A stretch of 32,688 nt of DNA from Nitrososphaerota archaeon (GTDB taxonomy: Archaea; Thermoproteota; Nitrososphaeria; Nitrososphaerales; Nitrosopumilaceae), in assembly GCA_029782475.1 (NCBI GenBank), contig JARPSM010000146.1, positions 1 through 32,688 of the forward strand, written 5' to 3'. The translations under genes were made by a program, and so were the position numbers. The notes beneath the pieces are model-generated. The model was not told the DNA's origin. It made no database searches and saw only the letters and a list, made by a program, of their open reading frames with translations. Positions 1-7,646 of the stretch are shown piece after piece; within the stretch, counting starts at the first letter, position 1; each line of letters opens with the position of its first letter.

Positions 1-5
1 CTAGT

Positions 6-106
6 GCCGGGGTCGCCTAGCCCGGTAGGGCGCGTGCCTGGAAATAATTAACCATAAAGCACGTTCTCGCAAGGGAACGGGAGTTCAAATCTCCCTCCCG
101 GCGCCA
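6..106 (+). tRNA. tRNA-Ser(GGA) with a 14-nt intron and encoded CCA
   Basis: The acceptor stem GCCGGGG (6-12) pairs with TCCCGGC (96-102), followed by discriminator G103 and an encoded CCA (104-106). The T stem is GGGAG/CTCCC and a long variable arm (TTCTC-GCAA-GGGAA) marks a class II tRNA. The anticodon stem CGTGC (33-37)/GCACG (59-63) encloses 21 nt instead of 7. Reading the loop as CT-GGA-A gives anticodon GGA at 40-42 (Ser, with the G discriminator expected for Ser). About 14 extra bases near 44-57 then form an intron at the usual archaeal 37/38 position. A T-run at 107-112 probably ends the transcript. Confidence 0.93.
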
Positions 107-149
107 TTTTTTAATTTAGATTTGAATTTTATATGCATACATTTACCGT

Positions 150-1211
150 TTGTTATTGAATACTTTGGAATCATCTGAAATTTCTTCATCTGAATGGATT
201 TTTATTAATCAGTTTCTTCATGAAATAAAATTAATCAACTCTACATGTGTGTCTGTTTATTACCCTTATGGCAAGGGAAATGAAACGATTTCTTTACTAA
301 ATGAAAATAAACGTAATGATACAGTTGAAAGAATTAAATCTAAAATTCAAAAAAGAATTCTAGTTCTAAAAAAAGATCCTTCATCAGTTGGAAAATTTGT
401 ACAGACACTTTGTATTTTTGGTTGGATACGTAATGGGAAAATAATAATTAAAGAAATTGGAACTTCTAAAAAGCTTCCTTACATCTACATGGTAAGCAAA
501 AAACCATACATCAAACCATTCAACGACGTTCTAAAAACAAATTATGATGTTTTATTGGTAACACTTGATCAAAAAACTGCAAGAATTCAAAAATTCCATG
601 GAAGTCAGATATTGCAAGAAGCAAAACTCAAAATTGATTTACAGGGAAGACACAGAAAGGGCGGGCAAAGTCAAGGACGTTTCTTGAGGGCACGACAAAC
701 AAAAATTCATGTTTTCTTTAAGAAAGTTGCAAATAAAATAAGAACAATGGACTCTAATTCAGAATTACTTTTGTTGGGTGGTTCTGGTCCTGCAAAAACA
801 GAATTTTACGATGAACTTAATTCAGAATTGATAAAAAAATGTAGATTTGTAGAGAATCTTTCATTTTCAACGCCATCTAAAGAAATCCATAACAAAATTA
901 TCCATCATCTGTACCGGCATAGGCGAAAGCATGTAATTGAATTGCTTGAAAAATATGAAAAATTATTCAAAGACGGCCTGACTGCTAAAAGAAATAATGT
1001 CATTCACAAAGCACTGGAAATGGGTGCTGTAGATACTTTAATTGTATCTGCCAATTACCACACAAATTCTCAATTTAAAAAAATAATAAAGATGCTTGAA
1101 ATTGCAAAAAACACTTCTGCTAAAATAGAATTTGCAGTGTCCCCAAACATAATTAAAAAATTAGATATTGATAATTCTGTTTTGGCAATTCTTAGATATA
1201 AAATAAAATAA
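150..1211 (+). CDS. aRF1/eRF1-family protein with GGQ but no recognisable stop-codon-decoding motifs
   Basis: This 353-residue protein has the domain order of an archaeal class I release factor. The peptidyl-tRNA hydrolysis motif GGQ is intact at residues 171-173, inside RKGGQSQGRF. The C-terminal domain ends AILRYKI, as in aRF1. The N domain lines up residue for residue, but the decoding motifs are altered: GTS reads NST/STC near 30-33, NIKS reads RIKS at 61-64, and YxCxxxF reads YMVSKKP at 113-119. The protein is shorter than the roughly 415 residues usual for aRF1, and the loss appears to be the C-terminal minidomain. It is therefore either a very diverged aRF1 or, more likely, a ribosome-rescue paralogue that releases peptides without reading a stop codon. 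The start is TTG at 150 (or 156); a TATA-like element at 128-135 would place transcription start close to it, implying a leaderless mRNA. Confidence 0.85.
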   Translation: MLLNTLESSEISSSEWIFINQFLHEIKLINSTCVSVYYPYGKGNETISLLNENKRNDTVERIKSKIQKRILVLKKDPSSVGKFVQTLCIFGWIRNGKIIIKEIGTSKKLPYIYMVSKKPYIKPFNDVLKTNYDVLLVTLDQKTARIQKFHGSQILQEAKLKIDLQGRHRKGGQSQGRFLRARQTKIHVFFKKVANKIRTMDSNSELLLLGGSGPAKTEFYDELNSELIKKCRFVENLSFSTPSKEIHNKIIHHLYRHRRKHVIELLEKYEKLFKDGLTAKRNNVIHKALEMGAVDTLIVSANYHTNSQFKKIIKMLEIAKNTSAKIEFAVSPNIIKKLDIDNSVLAILRYKIK

Positions 1212-1237
1212 TATTCATTAATTCTGTATCTTGTAAT

Positions 1238-2545
1238 TTACTTGATTTTTTCTATAATCTCATTGAATTTCCATGGGCCGCATTGTGCTTGAGGATCTTC
1301 ACACTTTAAGAATTCTTTTTCGTTTAGATGGTTTACAATGTGTGCTGCAAATGGCAAAGCTCCTGTAGCTCCTGGGGAATTATAATTTAAAATGTGAAAT
1401 GACGCTTCATCATCCATTTGAATTACATCTGGTACAAATTTTCCGTTCTCATCAATGATTGATGATCTTATTCCTGCTGTACCTTTTTCAGTTATTTTGT
1501 CTGCATTTATTTTTGGCAAGAATTTTTTTACTCTATTGACCATTGCAGTTTTTGACATGGATGACTGTATTTCATTGATTGCAAGTTCCTGAAACTGTTT
1601 ATCAAAAATTGCTTTTCTTGCACCCGAACCTAACATCTCTAGCATTTTTGGAATGAATTCTTTGATATTTTTTACTTTTCCGTATCCATATGGACTAAAA
1701 ACTGGAACCGCATTTGGTCCAATTTCACAACTGCCATCTACTCTGAGAATCCAATGTGGATCTAAGAATGGATATTCTGGAAATTCAGGAACAGAATACA
1801 CACTGGATTTTGTAAGACTGTTGTATTCTTTGGGAACTCTCCAGTATTCCCCTCTAAAATGTACATCTGTAACTTTTTTTGCAACTCCTACATCATGTGC
1901 AATATTTACTGCTTCTCCTCCCGCAGCATTGATTAAAAATTTTGCATAAATTTCACGGTCATCATTTATTGTAATTACCCATCTGTCTTTTTCTTTTTCT
2001 ATCTTTGTAACTCTTGTATCTAACAAAAACACTGTACCGCTTTCTTTACTGTCTTTCATTATTGAATTTGTGAATAAAGAATAATCTGTAGATGCATCTT
2101 TGTAAACACATAATGCAGATTCACATTTAATTTCTGGTTCTATTTTTTTAATTTCTTCCTTGTTCAATAATTCAATGTCGTTATCTTCTAGACCGTTTTG
2201 TTTTCCCCACTTGAGATATTTCTCAAGAACGCTTGTTCCTTTTTCATCTAATGCAACTTCGATAACCCCGTCTTTTTTAAAAGGTAATTTTTTTAATTTT
2301 GCATATGTCTCCCACATTTCATAACCATGAAAAGCTGATTTTGCAAAGAATTTCTTCTTTTCTGGATTGTATAGATATGGTGCATGAACTTTACCTGTGT
2401 TTCTTCCACTTGTATGAAACGCAACATTATGAGCTTGTTCAATAACTGCTATTTTTTTTGATTTATTTAGATTTGATAAAAAATATGATATTGAAGTTCC
2501 AAGAATGCCTCCTCCAATAATAATAACGTCAAAACTATGTGTCAA
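1238..2545 (-). CDS. lhgO: FAD-dependent L-2-hydroxyglutarate oxidase-like protein
   Basis: This 435-residue DAO-fold flavoprotein begins with a dinucleotide-binding motif (IIIGGGILGTS, residues 8-18) and an acidic residue after the second strand (VIEQ). It has the SGRNTGKVH segment, NAAGG, FRGEYW and GPNAV, the pattern of the LhgO/L-2-hydroxyglutarate dehydrogenase family. That family oxidises L-2-hydroxyglutarate, a side product of malate dehydrogenase, back to 2-oxoglutarate, usually passing electrons to oxygen or quinone. Substrate is assigned by family and not proven. The start codon is TTG. The gene diverges from the next gene across an intergenic region carrying a 10-bp inverted repeat. 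It converges with the release-factor-like gene, leaving a 26-base gap. Confidence 0.83.
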   Translation of the reverse strand: MTHSFDVIIIGGGILGTSISYFLSNLNKSKKIAVIEQAHNVAFHTSGRNTGKVHAPYLYNPEKKKFFAKSAFHGYEMWETYAKLKKLPFKKDGVIEVALDEKGTSVLEKYLKWGKQNGLEDNDIELLNKEEIKKIEPEIKCESALCVYKDASTDYSLFTNSIMKDSKESGTVFLLDTRVTKIEKEKDRWVITINDDREIYAKFLINAAGGEAVNIAHDVGVAKKVTDVHFRGEYWRVPKEYNSLTKSSVYSVPEFPEYPFLDPHWILRVDGSCEIGPNAVPVFSPYGYGKVKNIKEFIPKMLEMLGSGARKAIFDKQFQELAINEIQSSMSKTAMVNRVKKFLPKINADKITEKGTAGIRSSIIDENGKFVPDVIQMDDEASFHILNYNSPGATGALPFAAHIVNHLNEKEFLKCEDPQAQCGPWKFNEIIEKIK

Positions 2546-2553
2546 TTACTTTC

Positions 2554-2605
2554 AATCTTGATTTGATCAAGTTGATAATAAATTGAATCTCTTGCAATCA
2601 AGATT
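2554..2605. promoter_or_regulatory. 10-bp inverted repeat across a divergent promoter region
   Basis: AATCTTGATT at 2554-2563 is repeated inverted as AATCAAGATT at 2596-2605, with 32 bases between. An overlapping small palindrome TTGATCAA lies at 2563-2570. The left arm lies between the likely TATA region (about 2573-2583, minus strand) and the start of lhgO. The right arm abuts an AT-rich TATA-like stretch (2602-2611), about 25 bases before the start at 2633. The position fits an operator controlling both genes; this is inference. Confidence 0.4.
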
Positions 2606-2632
2606 AATATCCGATAAAATTCTAAATCCAAT

Positions 2633-2914
2633 ATGGTACCTGACAAATGCTCAGTGATGGAAGCAGGAAAACAGTGTGTTAATCCTCCTCAATTTATTGT
2701 ATCAATCATTTCTGAGTCTGATGAATATATGGTGGGAGTAACTTGTCAAAAACACAAGCACATTGTATCAGGTAAAATAGGAATTTTACAAAATGAAGGT
2801 AAAATGCATGATGGAAAAGTTAGTTTTTCACCCGTTATATCAATTGGAACTGATTGTGTTCATGGCGATACTGATGATTTTGTCCAAATTGACATGAATC
2901 GTTCCAAAAATTGA
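2633..2914 (+). CDS. unknown small Cys/His protein (93 aa)
   Basis: I do not recognise this family. The protein is 93 residues with cysteines at about 6 and 15, a CQKHKH segment near residue 39 and a late CVH. This could form a metal site, although no standard zinc-ribbon spacing is present. It has no signal peptide or membrane segment and is probably cytoplasmic. ATG at 2633 sits about 25 bases after a TATA-like stretch, which supports a leaderless start. It diverges from lhgO, and the inverted repeat between them suggests shared control. The next gene follows after 23 bases and could be co-transcribed. Confidence 0.7.
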   Translation: MVPDKCSVMEAGKQCVNPPQFIVSIISESDEYMVGVTCQKHKHIVSGKIGILQNEGKMHDGKVSFSPVISIGTDCVHGDTDDFVQIDMNRSKN

Positions 2915-2937
2915 AATAATTTAGTTTTAGAGAACTA

Positions 2938-3315
2938 TTGTTGCTTTTAGAATTACTATCTGATTTGATAAAAATTGATGATGTTTTACTTGTCATAAAA
3001 AATAATGGTGCTACAAGTGAGATTCAAAGTGATTCTCTTAGTATTCGACAAAAAGACAAATGGATTACAATTGGTGATAATGATGGACCAGCTCATGCAC
3101 ATCTCAATTCAGAGATAATTAAAACTGCAGAATTTGTTCAAGAACAAAAACCTGAAAAAATTAGCTTTAGTGTTAGATTCTTTGATGAAGGCGGCGAACG
3201 TATTCTTGCAGCGTTTTTTACAAAAATGTATGATGATTCAAAACAATTAGTTGCTGAAAGAAAAAAACTCTATGATCAACTAAATCAAAAATTCACTTCT
3301 AAAGTTAAATTTTAA
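2938..3315 (+). CDS. unknown conserved-looking protein (125 aa)
   Basis: No family was recognised. The 125-residue protein alternates beta-strand-like segments (DVLLVIKNNG, SLSIRQKDKWITIGDN) with a DGPAHAH motif near residue 50. It then has a longer amphipathic stretch and a Lys-rich helical C terminus (SKQLVAERKKLYDQLNQK). The HAH motif could bind metal or a cofactor, but this is speculative. The start is TTG at 2938, and AT-rich sequence just upstream (TTTAGTTTTAG) may serve as a promoter or simply be spacer. It is probably in one unit with the preceding gene. Confidence 0.65.
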   Translation: MLLLELLSDLIKIDDVLLVIKNNGATSEIQSDSLSIRQKDKWITIGDNDGPAHAHLNSEIIKTAEFVQEQKPEKISFSVRFFDEGGERILAAFFTKMYDDSKQLVAERKKLYDQLNQKFTSKVKF

Positions 3316-3321
3316 AAAAAA

Positions 3322-3340
3322 CTTGTCTGAAAAAGACAAG
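3322..3340. terminator. short hairpin between convergent genes
   Basis: CTTGTCT (3322-3328) and AGACAAG (3334-3340) form a perfect 7-bp stem with loop GAAAA. It lies just after the stop codon of the gene ending at 3315 and before a possible small gene on the minus strand. It is flanked by A-runs on both sides, so it could act as an RNA 3' end structure in either direction. Archaeal termination mainly needs T-runs, so the terminator role is tentative. Confidence 0.35.
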
Positions 3341-3350
3341 CAAAAAGGTC

Positions 3351-3440
3351 TTATTCTTCAGACTCTTTTTCTTTTTTCTCTTTTTCAGACTGTAGTTTAG
3401 CTAATTCTAATTCTTCATTTGTATGCTTAAATTTTTTCAA
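3351..3440 (-). CDS. possible leaderless 29-residue Lys/Glu-rich peptide
   Basis: A 29-codon frame starts at TTG (3438-3440) and ends TAA at 3351-3353. The peptide is strongly charged: an LKKFKHTNEEL start, a middle with ELAKLQSEK, and an E/K-rich tail. The frame is closed by an in-frame TAA a few codons upstream. A TATA-like TTTATATT (minus strand, 3463-3470) lies about 26 bases before the TTG, the spacing seen for leaderless genes elsewhere in the window. Against it are the low-complexity composition and the lack of any recognised family; it could be the tail of a decayed gene. Confidence 0.35.
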   Translation of the reverse strand: MKKFKHTNEELELAKLQSEKEKKEKESEE

Positions 3441-3509
3441 TCTGATTTTAGGTTATAATTTCAATATAAAAACTGCGCATTTAACTGGCTTCCAAGTCAT
3501 GCGTGAAAA

Positions 3510-4478
3510 TCAATATCCTACTGAATACATTGGCTTTTTCCCATTAATTCCCAAATTCAAATTCTTTACGGTAATTTCAGCCATTTTGATTCTTGTTTCT
3601 TTTGTTGAGCTTCCTATGTGTGGAGCAAGTACAATGTTTGGTAATTTTACTAGTAGGTGATTTTTTTTAATTGGTTCCTTTTCAAAAACATCCAAGCCTG
3701 CGCCTGAGATGATTCTTTTCTTTAATGCGGTGGCAAGATCTTTCTCATTTACCACCTTTCCTCTTGATGTATTAATCAAAAATGATGATTTTTTCATTTT
3801 CTTAAAAATTTTCATGTCAAACAATCTGTGTGTTTCTTTTGTATGAGGCACATGTATTGAAATAAAATCACTTTTCGTGATTAGTTTTTCAAATGACACA
3901 TATTTTGCATCAAGTGATTTTTCTTTAGATTTTGCAACGTGTTTTCTATTGTGATATACAATTTTCATCTCAAATGCCTTTGCTCGTTTGGCAAGCGTAC
4001 TGCCAATTCTACCTAGACCTAAAATCCCAATTGTTTTTCCTTGAAGATCTACTCCGACATAATCAAATGCACCGTAGATTTCTTTCCATTTCCCATCCCT
4101 GATGATTCTGTCCCCTTCTGTGGTTCTTCTTGCAATATCTAACAGTAATGAAAAAGCCATATCTGCAGTTGCATCTGTTAAAACTTTTGGTGTGTAACCG
4201 ACACGTATTTTCTTTTTTTTAGAGTATTCAGTATCTATATGATCAAAGCCTACACTGTACGTACTAATGACTTTGAGATTTTTCCCCTCATCAATGATTT
4301 CTTTGCTGATATCGTCATATGGAAAGCAGATCAGTCCATCAATATCTTTAATCTTTGATCGCAATTTAGTTTGTGGAATGGGAATTTGACCTGAATGAAT
4401 TTCAATCTGATATTTTTTTCTTAATTCTTTTAGTGCAAAATCATGTATAGTCCTTGTAAGAAAAATTTTCTTTTTCAT
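3510..4478 (-). CDS. D-isomer-specific 2-hydroxyacid dehydrogenase (glyoxylate reductase-like)
   Basis: This 322-residue NAD(P)H-dependent oxidoreductase has the two-domain D-2-hydroxyacid dehydrogenase layout. The Rossmann motif GLGRIG is at 154-159. The catalytic Arg239 lies in NTSRGKVV, Glu268 in DVFEKEP and His287 in APHIGS. The TDATADMAFSLLL segment (101-113) is typical of glyoxylate/hydroxypyruvate reductases (GyaR-like), which reduce glyoxylate to glycolate. The exact substrate cannot be read from sequence, and other short 2-oxoacids are possible. The gene diverges from the Cys-rich gene across 53 bases that contain one central TATA element. The ATG at 4478 is about 26 bases from it, so the mRNA is probably leaderless. 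Confidence 0.88.
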   Translation of the reverse strand: MKKKIFLTRTIHDFALKELRKKYQIEIHSGQIPIPQTKLRSKIKDIDGLICFPYDDISKEIIDEGKNLKVISTYSVGFDHIDTEYSKKKKIRVGYTPKVLTDATADMAFSLLLDIARRTTEGDRIIRDGKWKEIYGAFDYVGVDLQGKTIGILGLGRIGSTLAKRAKAFEMKIVYHNRKHVAKSKEKSLDAKYVSFEKLITKSDFISIHVPHTKETHRLFDMKIFKKMKKSSFLINTSRGKVVNEKDLATALKKRIISGAGLDVFEKEPIKKNHLLVKLPNIVLAPHIGSSTKETRIKMAEITVKNLNLGINGKKPMYSVGY

Positions 4479-4502
4479 CAGTCTTGATATTCATCTCAAA
4501 CC

Positions 4503-4511
4503 ATTTATACG
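4503..4511. promoter_or_regulatory. single TATA element serving two divergent genes
   Basis: CATTTATAC at 4503-4511 is the only TATA-like sequence in the 53-base gap. Read on the plus strand it lies about 25 bases before ATG 4532. Read on the minus strand as GTATAAATG it lies about 26-30 bases before ATG 4478. Both distances match archaeal TATA-to-start spacing for leaderless genes. One TBP site appears to serve both genes. Confidence 0.5.
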
Positions 4512-4531
4512 ATTTCCTTGTAATTTCATTG

Positions 4532-4678
4532 ATGTCTTCTAAAGTTGAAGAAGAGGAAGAATTTGCTATTTGTGTAGAATGTGGAAATTCAATTGAAAAA
4601 TGTGTATGTGTGTGTCCTTATTGTGGTGAACGTGATAAATGTGAATGTGCATTGTTTGATGCAGCCACCGGAGGTTAG
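4532..4678 (+). CDS. Cys-rich zinc-binding mini protein (48 aa)
   Basis: Starting at ATG 4532, about 25 bases after a TATA element, the frame encodes 48 residues with an acidic N terminus (EEEEE). Eight cysteines follow: C14xxC17, C24xC26xC28xxC31 and C37xC39. CPYCGE is a zinc-knuckle shape, so one or two zinc (or iron) sites are likely. An upstream ATG at 4484 in the same frame would fall before the predicted transcript start and is not used. The last codons contain GGAGGT (4670-4675), a strong ribosome-binding sequence for the mini ORF starting at 4684. That arrangement ties the gene to the korAB unit downstream. No specific function was recognised. Confidence 0.72.
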   Translation: MSSKVEEEEEFAICVECGNSIEKCVCVCPYCGERDKCECALFDAATGG

Positions 4679-4683
4679 AAGAT

Positions 4684-4731
4684 ATGAACCATCTTACTAT
4701 TAAAATTCAGGAAATGTGTGAATATCTGTGA
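4684..4731 (+). CDS. 15-residue leader ORF whose stop overlaps the korA start
   Basis: ATG at 4684 follows GGAGGT (4670-4675) by 8 bases, one of the best Shine-Dalgarno matches in the window. The frame encodes [15 protein letters not shown] and ends in TGA at 4729-4731. That stop overlaps the korA start codon GTG (4728-4730) in a GTGA junction. korA has no Shine-Dalgarno of its own, and its frame is closed by TGA at 4719. Ribosomes finishing this mini ORF could re-initiate directly on korA. It may be a coupling or regulatory leader peptide; expression is untested. Confidence 0.5.
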   Translation: MNHLTIKIQEMCEYL

Positions 4732-6638
4732 GTTCTGTTGATTTTACGTGGCTAATTGGAGGTCCTCAAGGAAGTGGGGTTGAATCCGGCGCCAATATTT
4801 TCTCCAAAGTCTGCGCTGAAATGGGATATCAGATATTTGGAAAGCGAGAATTTTATTCAAACATCAAAGGAGAGCACAGTTACTTTACTGTTAGAGTTGC
4901 AGATAAAAAAATTAATTCAAATGTCAATGATGTGAACTTGATGGCATCATTTGATGCTGAAACAATCTTTCGTCATTACGATGAGGTGATATATAATGGC
5001 GGGATAATTTATGATTCTGAACTGGCAGATGTTAAAACTGACTCGGTGCATACACTTGATGCCCAATTCAAAGAAAGACTACATAAAGAATTAGAATCTA
5101 AAAATAAACCGTTTACTATATCTGGTGTTTTAGAGATTGCAAAAGAAAATGGTGCAAAACTATTCCCTGTATCGTTTAAATCAATTCTTGAATCCTTGTC
5201 TGAAGAAACTGAGAATCCTCGATTGAAGGGATTAGTTAGAATGTATAATGTCATTGGAGTCTCTTTATCTTTGGGATTAGTCAAGATGCCTACTGGTTCA
5301 TTACAAAAAGCAATTGGAGATATCTTTTCTAGAAAAGCTGAAATTGCAAAAATAAACCAACAAACTGCAAACTATTCTTATAATTATGCTACAGTAAAAT
5401 TTGAAAATTTTGATCATGTTTTATCTGGAACCCAAAAAGAACCTCAAACCATTTTGGTTCAAGGTTTTCAGGGAACTGCTTTAGGGAAAATGGCATGCGG
5501 TTGTAGATTCCAACCTTACTATCCGATTACTCCTGCATCTGACGAATCTGTATTTCTTGAATCAAATGAAATTTTAGATATTATGGGTGATAGACCTGGC
5601 TCAACTGCAGTAATTCAAACTGAAGATGAAATTAGTGCAATGGGAATGACTATTGGTGGTGCACTAACTGGCACTCGTTCAGCAACGTGTACTTCGGGAC
5701 CTGGATTTGCACTAATGGCTGAAATGCTGGGCTGGGCAGGAATTAACGAGGTACCTGTTGTAATTACAAATTATCAAAGAAGTGGACCGTCAACTGGCCT
5801 TCCTACACGACATGGACAGGATGATTTACTATTTTCAGTATATGCCGGACATGGTGATTTTCCAAAAATCGTTTATGCTTCAGGTGATATTGAGGAGAGT
5901 TTCTATGATACTGGAAACTGCTTTAACTATACGGAAATTTTTCAAGTTCCTTTAATCCATCTTATGGATAAATTCATGGCCAGCTCTGTAATAACCTGTA
6001 AAAGATTTGATCCTGCAAAAATCTCAATCAATAGGGGAAAACTCTTGGAAAAAATAGATGATGGATATAGGCGATTTGAGTTTACAGATGATGGAATCTC
6101 CCCTCGTTCAAGATTGGGAATCGATAATGGAATTTTTTGGAATACCGGGGATGAATCTGATGAAACAGGTCACATTACTGAGGATCCCATTTTGCGTGTA
6201 AAGATGATGGATAAGAGGATGTCTCGTTTAGATTTAATTCTAAAAGAGATTCCTGATGATGAACAAGTAAAATCTTTTGGTGTTGAAGAACATACTATAG
6301 TCTCTTGGGGTTCTGCAAAAGGTCCAATTCTTGATGCACTAGAGATGCTAAAAAAAGAAGGAATATCCATAGGCTTTATTCAATTAAAATTATTACATCC
6401 ATTTCCAAGTGATCGTGTCAATTCTTTATTGAAAGACGTAAAAACGATTATTGACATTGAAGCAAATCATTCAGGCCAACTAGGAAAACTTTTCAAACAA
6501 AACACATCTCGTGATATTGACTACTTTATCTTAAAATACAACGGGCGAGCAATGACTAGTACTGAAATTTATGATTCACTTGAGAGAATTATTAAGAAAA
6601 AGGCAAACAAACGTGAGGTTTTAATGCATGGCGCTTAA
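4728..6638 (+). CDS. korA: 2-oxoacid:ferredoxin oxidoreductase, fused gamma-alpha subunit
   Basis: The protein is 636 residues. Residues 1-190 are the gamma domain ([15 protein letters not shown] near 11-25). The alpha domain, starting about residue 235, carries YYPITP at 264-269 and GPSTGLPTR at 353-361, both hallmarks of 2-oxoacid:ferredoxin oxidoreductases. With the beta subunit it oxidatively decarboxylates a 2-oxoacid (2-oxoglutarate or pyruvate) to acyl-CoA, reducing ferredoxin; in autotrophs the reverse reaction can run. The two-subunit ab form matches the broad-specificity archaeal enzymes. The only plausible start is GTG 4728, because the frame is closed at 4719; it is likely translated by coupling to the leader ORF. 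korB overlaps its end by 11 bases. Confidence 0.93.
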   Translation: MSSVDFTWLIGGPQGSGVESGANIFSKVCAEMGYQIFGKREFYSNIKGEHSYFTVRVADKKINSNVNDVNLMASFDAETIFRHYDEVIYNGGIIYDSELADVKTDSVHTLDAQFKERLHKELESKNKPFTISGVLEIAKENGAKLFPVSFKSILESLSEETENPRLKGLVRMYNVIGVSLSLGLVKMPTGSLQKAIGDIFSRKAEIAKINQQTANYSYNYATVKFENFDHVLSGTQKEPQTILVQGFQGTALGKMACGCRFQPYYPITPASDESVFLESNEILDIMGDRPGSTAVIQTEDEISAMGMTIGGALTGTRSATCTSGPGFALMAEMLGWAGINEVPVVITNYQRSGPSTGLPTRHGQDDLLFSVYAGHGDFPKIVYASGDIEESFYDTGNCFNYTEIFQVPLIHLMDKFMASSVITCKRFDPAKISINRGKLLEKIDDGYRRFEFTDDGISPRSRLGIDNGIFWNTGDESDETGHITEDPILRVKMMDKRMSRLDLILKEIPDDEQVKSFGVEEHTIVSWGSAKGPILDALEMLKKEGISIGFIQLKLLHPFPSDRVNSLLKDVKTIIDIEANHSGQLGKLFKQNTSRDIDYFILKYNGRAMTSTEIYDSLERIIKKKANKREVLMHGA

Positions 6639-7590
6639 ACTAGCTGATTACAAAACAGATGTTCATAACGATTGGTGTCCTGGATGTGGTGACTTTGGAA
6701 TAGTTAATGCAATTCAAATGGCATTAGCTGAGATGTGTATTGAAAGAGATAAAGCTGTCATGTTTTCTGGAATTGGATGCTCTGGCAAAACATCTCATTT
6801 CATTAACACATATGGTGTACACACATTGCATGGGAGAGTTTTGACATTTGCACAAGGTGCAAAAATTGCAAATCCTGAGATGACTGTTGTTGCAGTAGGT
6901 GGAGATGGCGATGGTTTGGGCATTGGTGCCGGTCATTTTGTTGCCGCCGGTAGACGAAATGTGGATATGACTTATATTATTTTTGATAACGGGGTTTATG
7001 GTTTAACAAAAGGTCAGGCATCCCCTACTTTGAAACTAGGTGAAAAAACAAAATCGTTACCTTCTCCAAATACTAATTCCAATGTCAATCCAATTGGATT
7101 GGCAATTGCCAGTGGGTTCACGTTTGTAGCTAGGGGTTATTCTTATGATGTTCGACATCTCAAAGATTTGATAGCTCAAGCTGTAAATCACAAGGGCCTT
7201 TCATTTCTTGATGTATTACAGCCATGTCCAACTTACAATGATCTCAACACTCGTGATTGGTATGCCGGGGCCGATTTAATGGATGAGGCTCAAAAAAGAC
7301 ATTCTAGAATTTACAAACTAGAAGAGCATGGGTTTGAACCGTCAGTTCACTATAATTCTGAAGTTGAAGTTAACGAAAAACTATCTCAAGCTTTGATTAA
7401 ATCGCTTGAATGGGGAAATAAAATACCAACTGGAGTTTTCTACAAAAACGAACTCATATCTCCATACACTCAAAGAATCAAAGACAAGATTCCAAATTAT
7501 TTGGAAAATCCCCCTGCAAAACAAAATATTTCAAAAAATGGTCATCCTAACACTGATATTTCAAAAATATTAGATTCTTTAGAAGTCTAA
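6628..7590 (+). CDS. korB: 2-oxoacid:ferredoxin oxidoreductase, beta subunit
   Basis: This 320-residue subunit binds thiamine diphosphate and one [4Fe-4S] cluster. Cluster ligands are Cys17 and Cys20 (WCPGCGDFG), Cys51 (GIGCSGK) and Cys200 (QPCPTYN). The thiamine diphosphate/Mg motif starts at [14 protein letters not shown] (91-104) and ends at [11 protein letters not shown] (120-130). The length fits the family. It overlaps korA by 11 bases, so the two are translated together. No separate delta (ferredoxin-type) subunit is present, as usual for the two-subunit enzyme; soluble ferredoxin is the presumed partner. Confidence 0.95.
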   Translation: MALKLADYKTDVHNDWCPGCGDFGIVNAIQMALAEMCIERDKAVMFSGIGCSGKTSHFINTYGVHTLHGRVLTFAQGAKIANPEMTVVAVGGDGDGLGIGAGHFVAAGRRNVDMTYIIFDNGVYGLTKGQASPTLKLGEKTKSLPSPNTNSNVNPIGLAIASGFTFVARGYSYDVRHLKDLIAQAVNHKGLSFLDVLQPCPTYNDLNTRDWYAGADLMDEAQKRHSRIYKLEEHGFEPSVHYNSEVEVNEKLSQALIKSLEWGNKIPTGVFYKNELISPYTQRIKDKIPNYLENPPAKQNISKNGHPNTDISKILDSLEV

Positions 7591-7646
7591 TTGTTACCCT
7601 GAACCTAAGAAGTTATAGGCAAGTTTCGTATAATATTATTCTGCAT

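Noticed and set aside
1653-1949. Open frame of 98 codons on the plus strand
   Set aside because: It lies antisense to the flavoprotein oxidase, which has clear motifs; composition (Phe/Tyr/Leu-rich, no motif) fits a shadow frame.
3499-3660. Plus-strand frame of about 53 codons starting MRENQYPTEYIGF
   Set aside because: It is antisense to the end of the 2-hydroxyacid dehydrogenase, with hydrophobic residues mirroring the real gene; no promoter at the right distance.
4484-4531. Upstream ATG extending the Cys-rich protein by 16 residues
   Set aside because: The TATA element at 4503-4511 lies inside this extension, so the transcript would begin downstream; ATG 4532 is at the leaderless distance.
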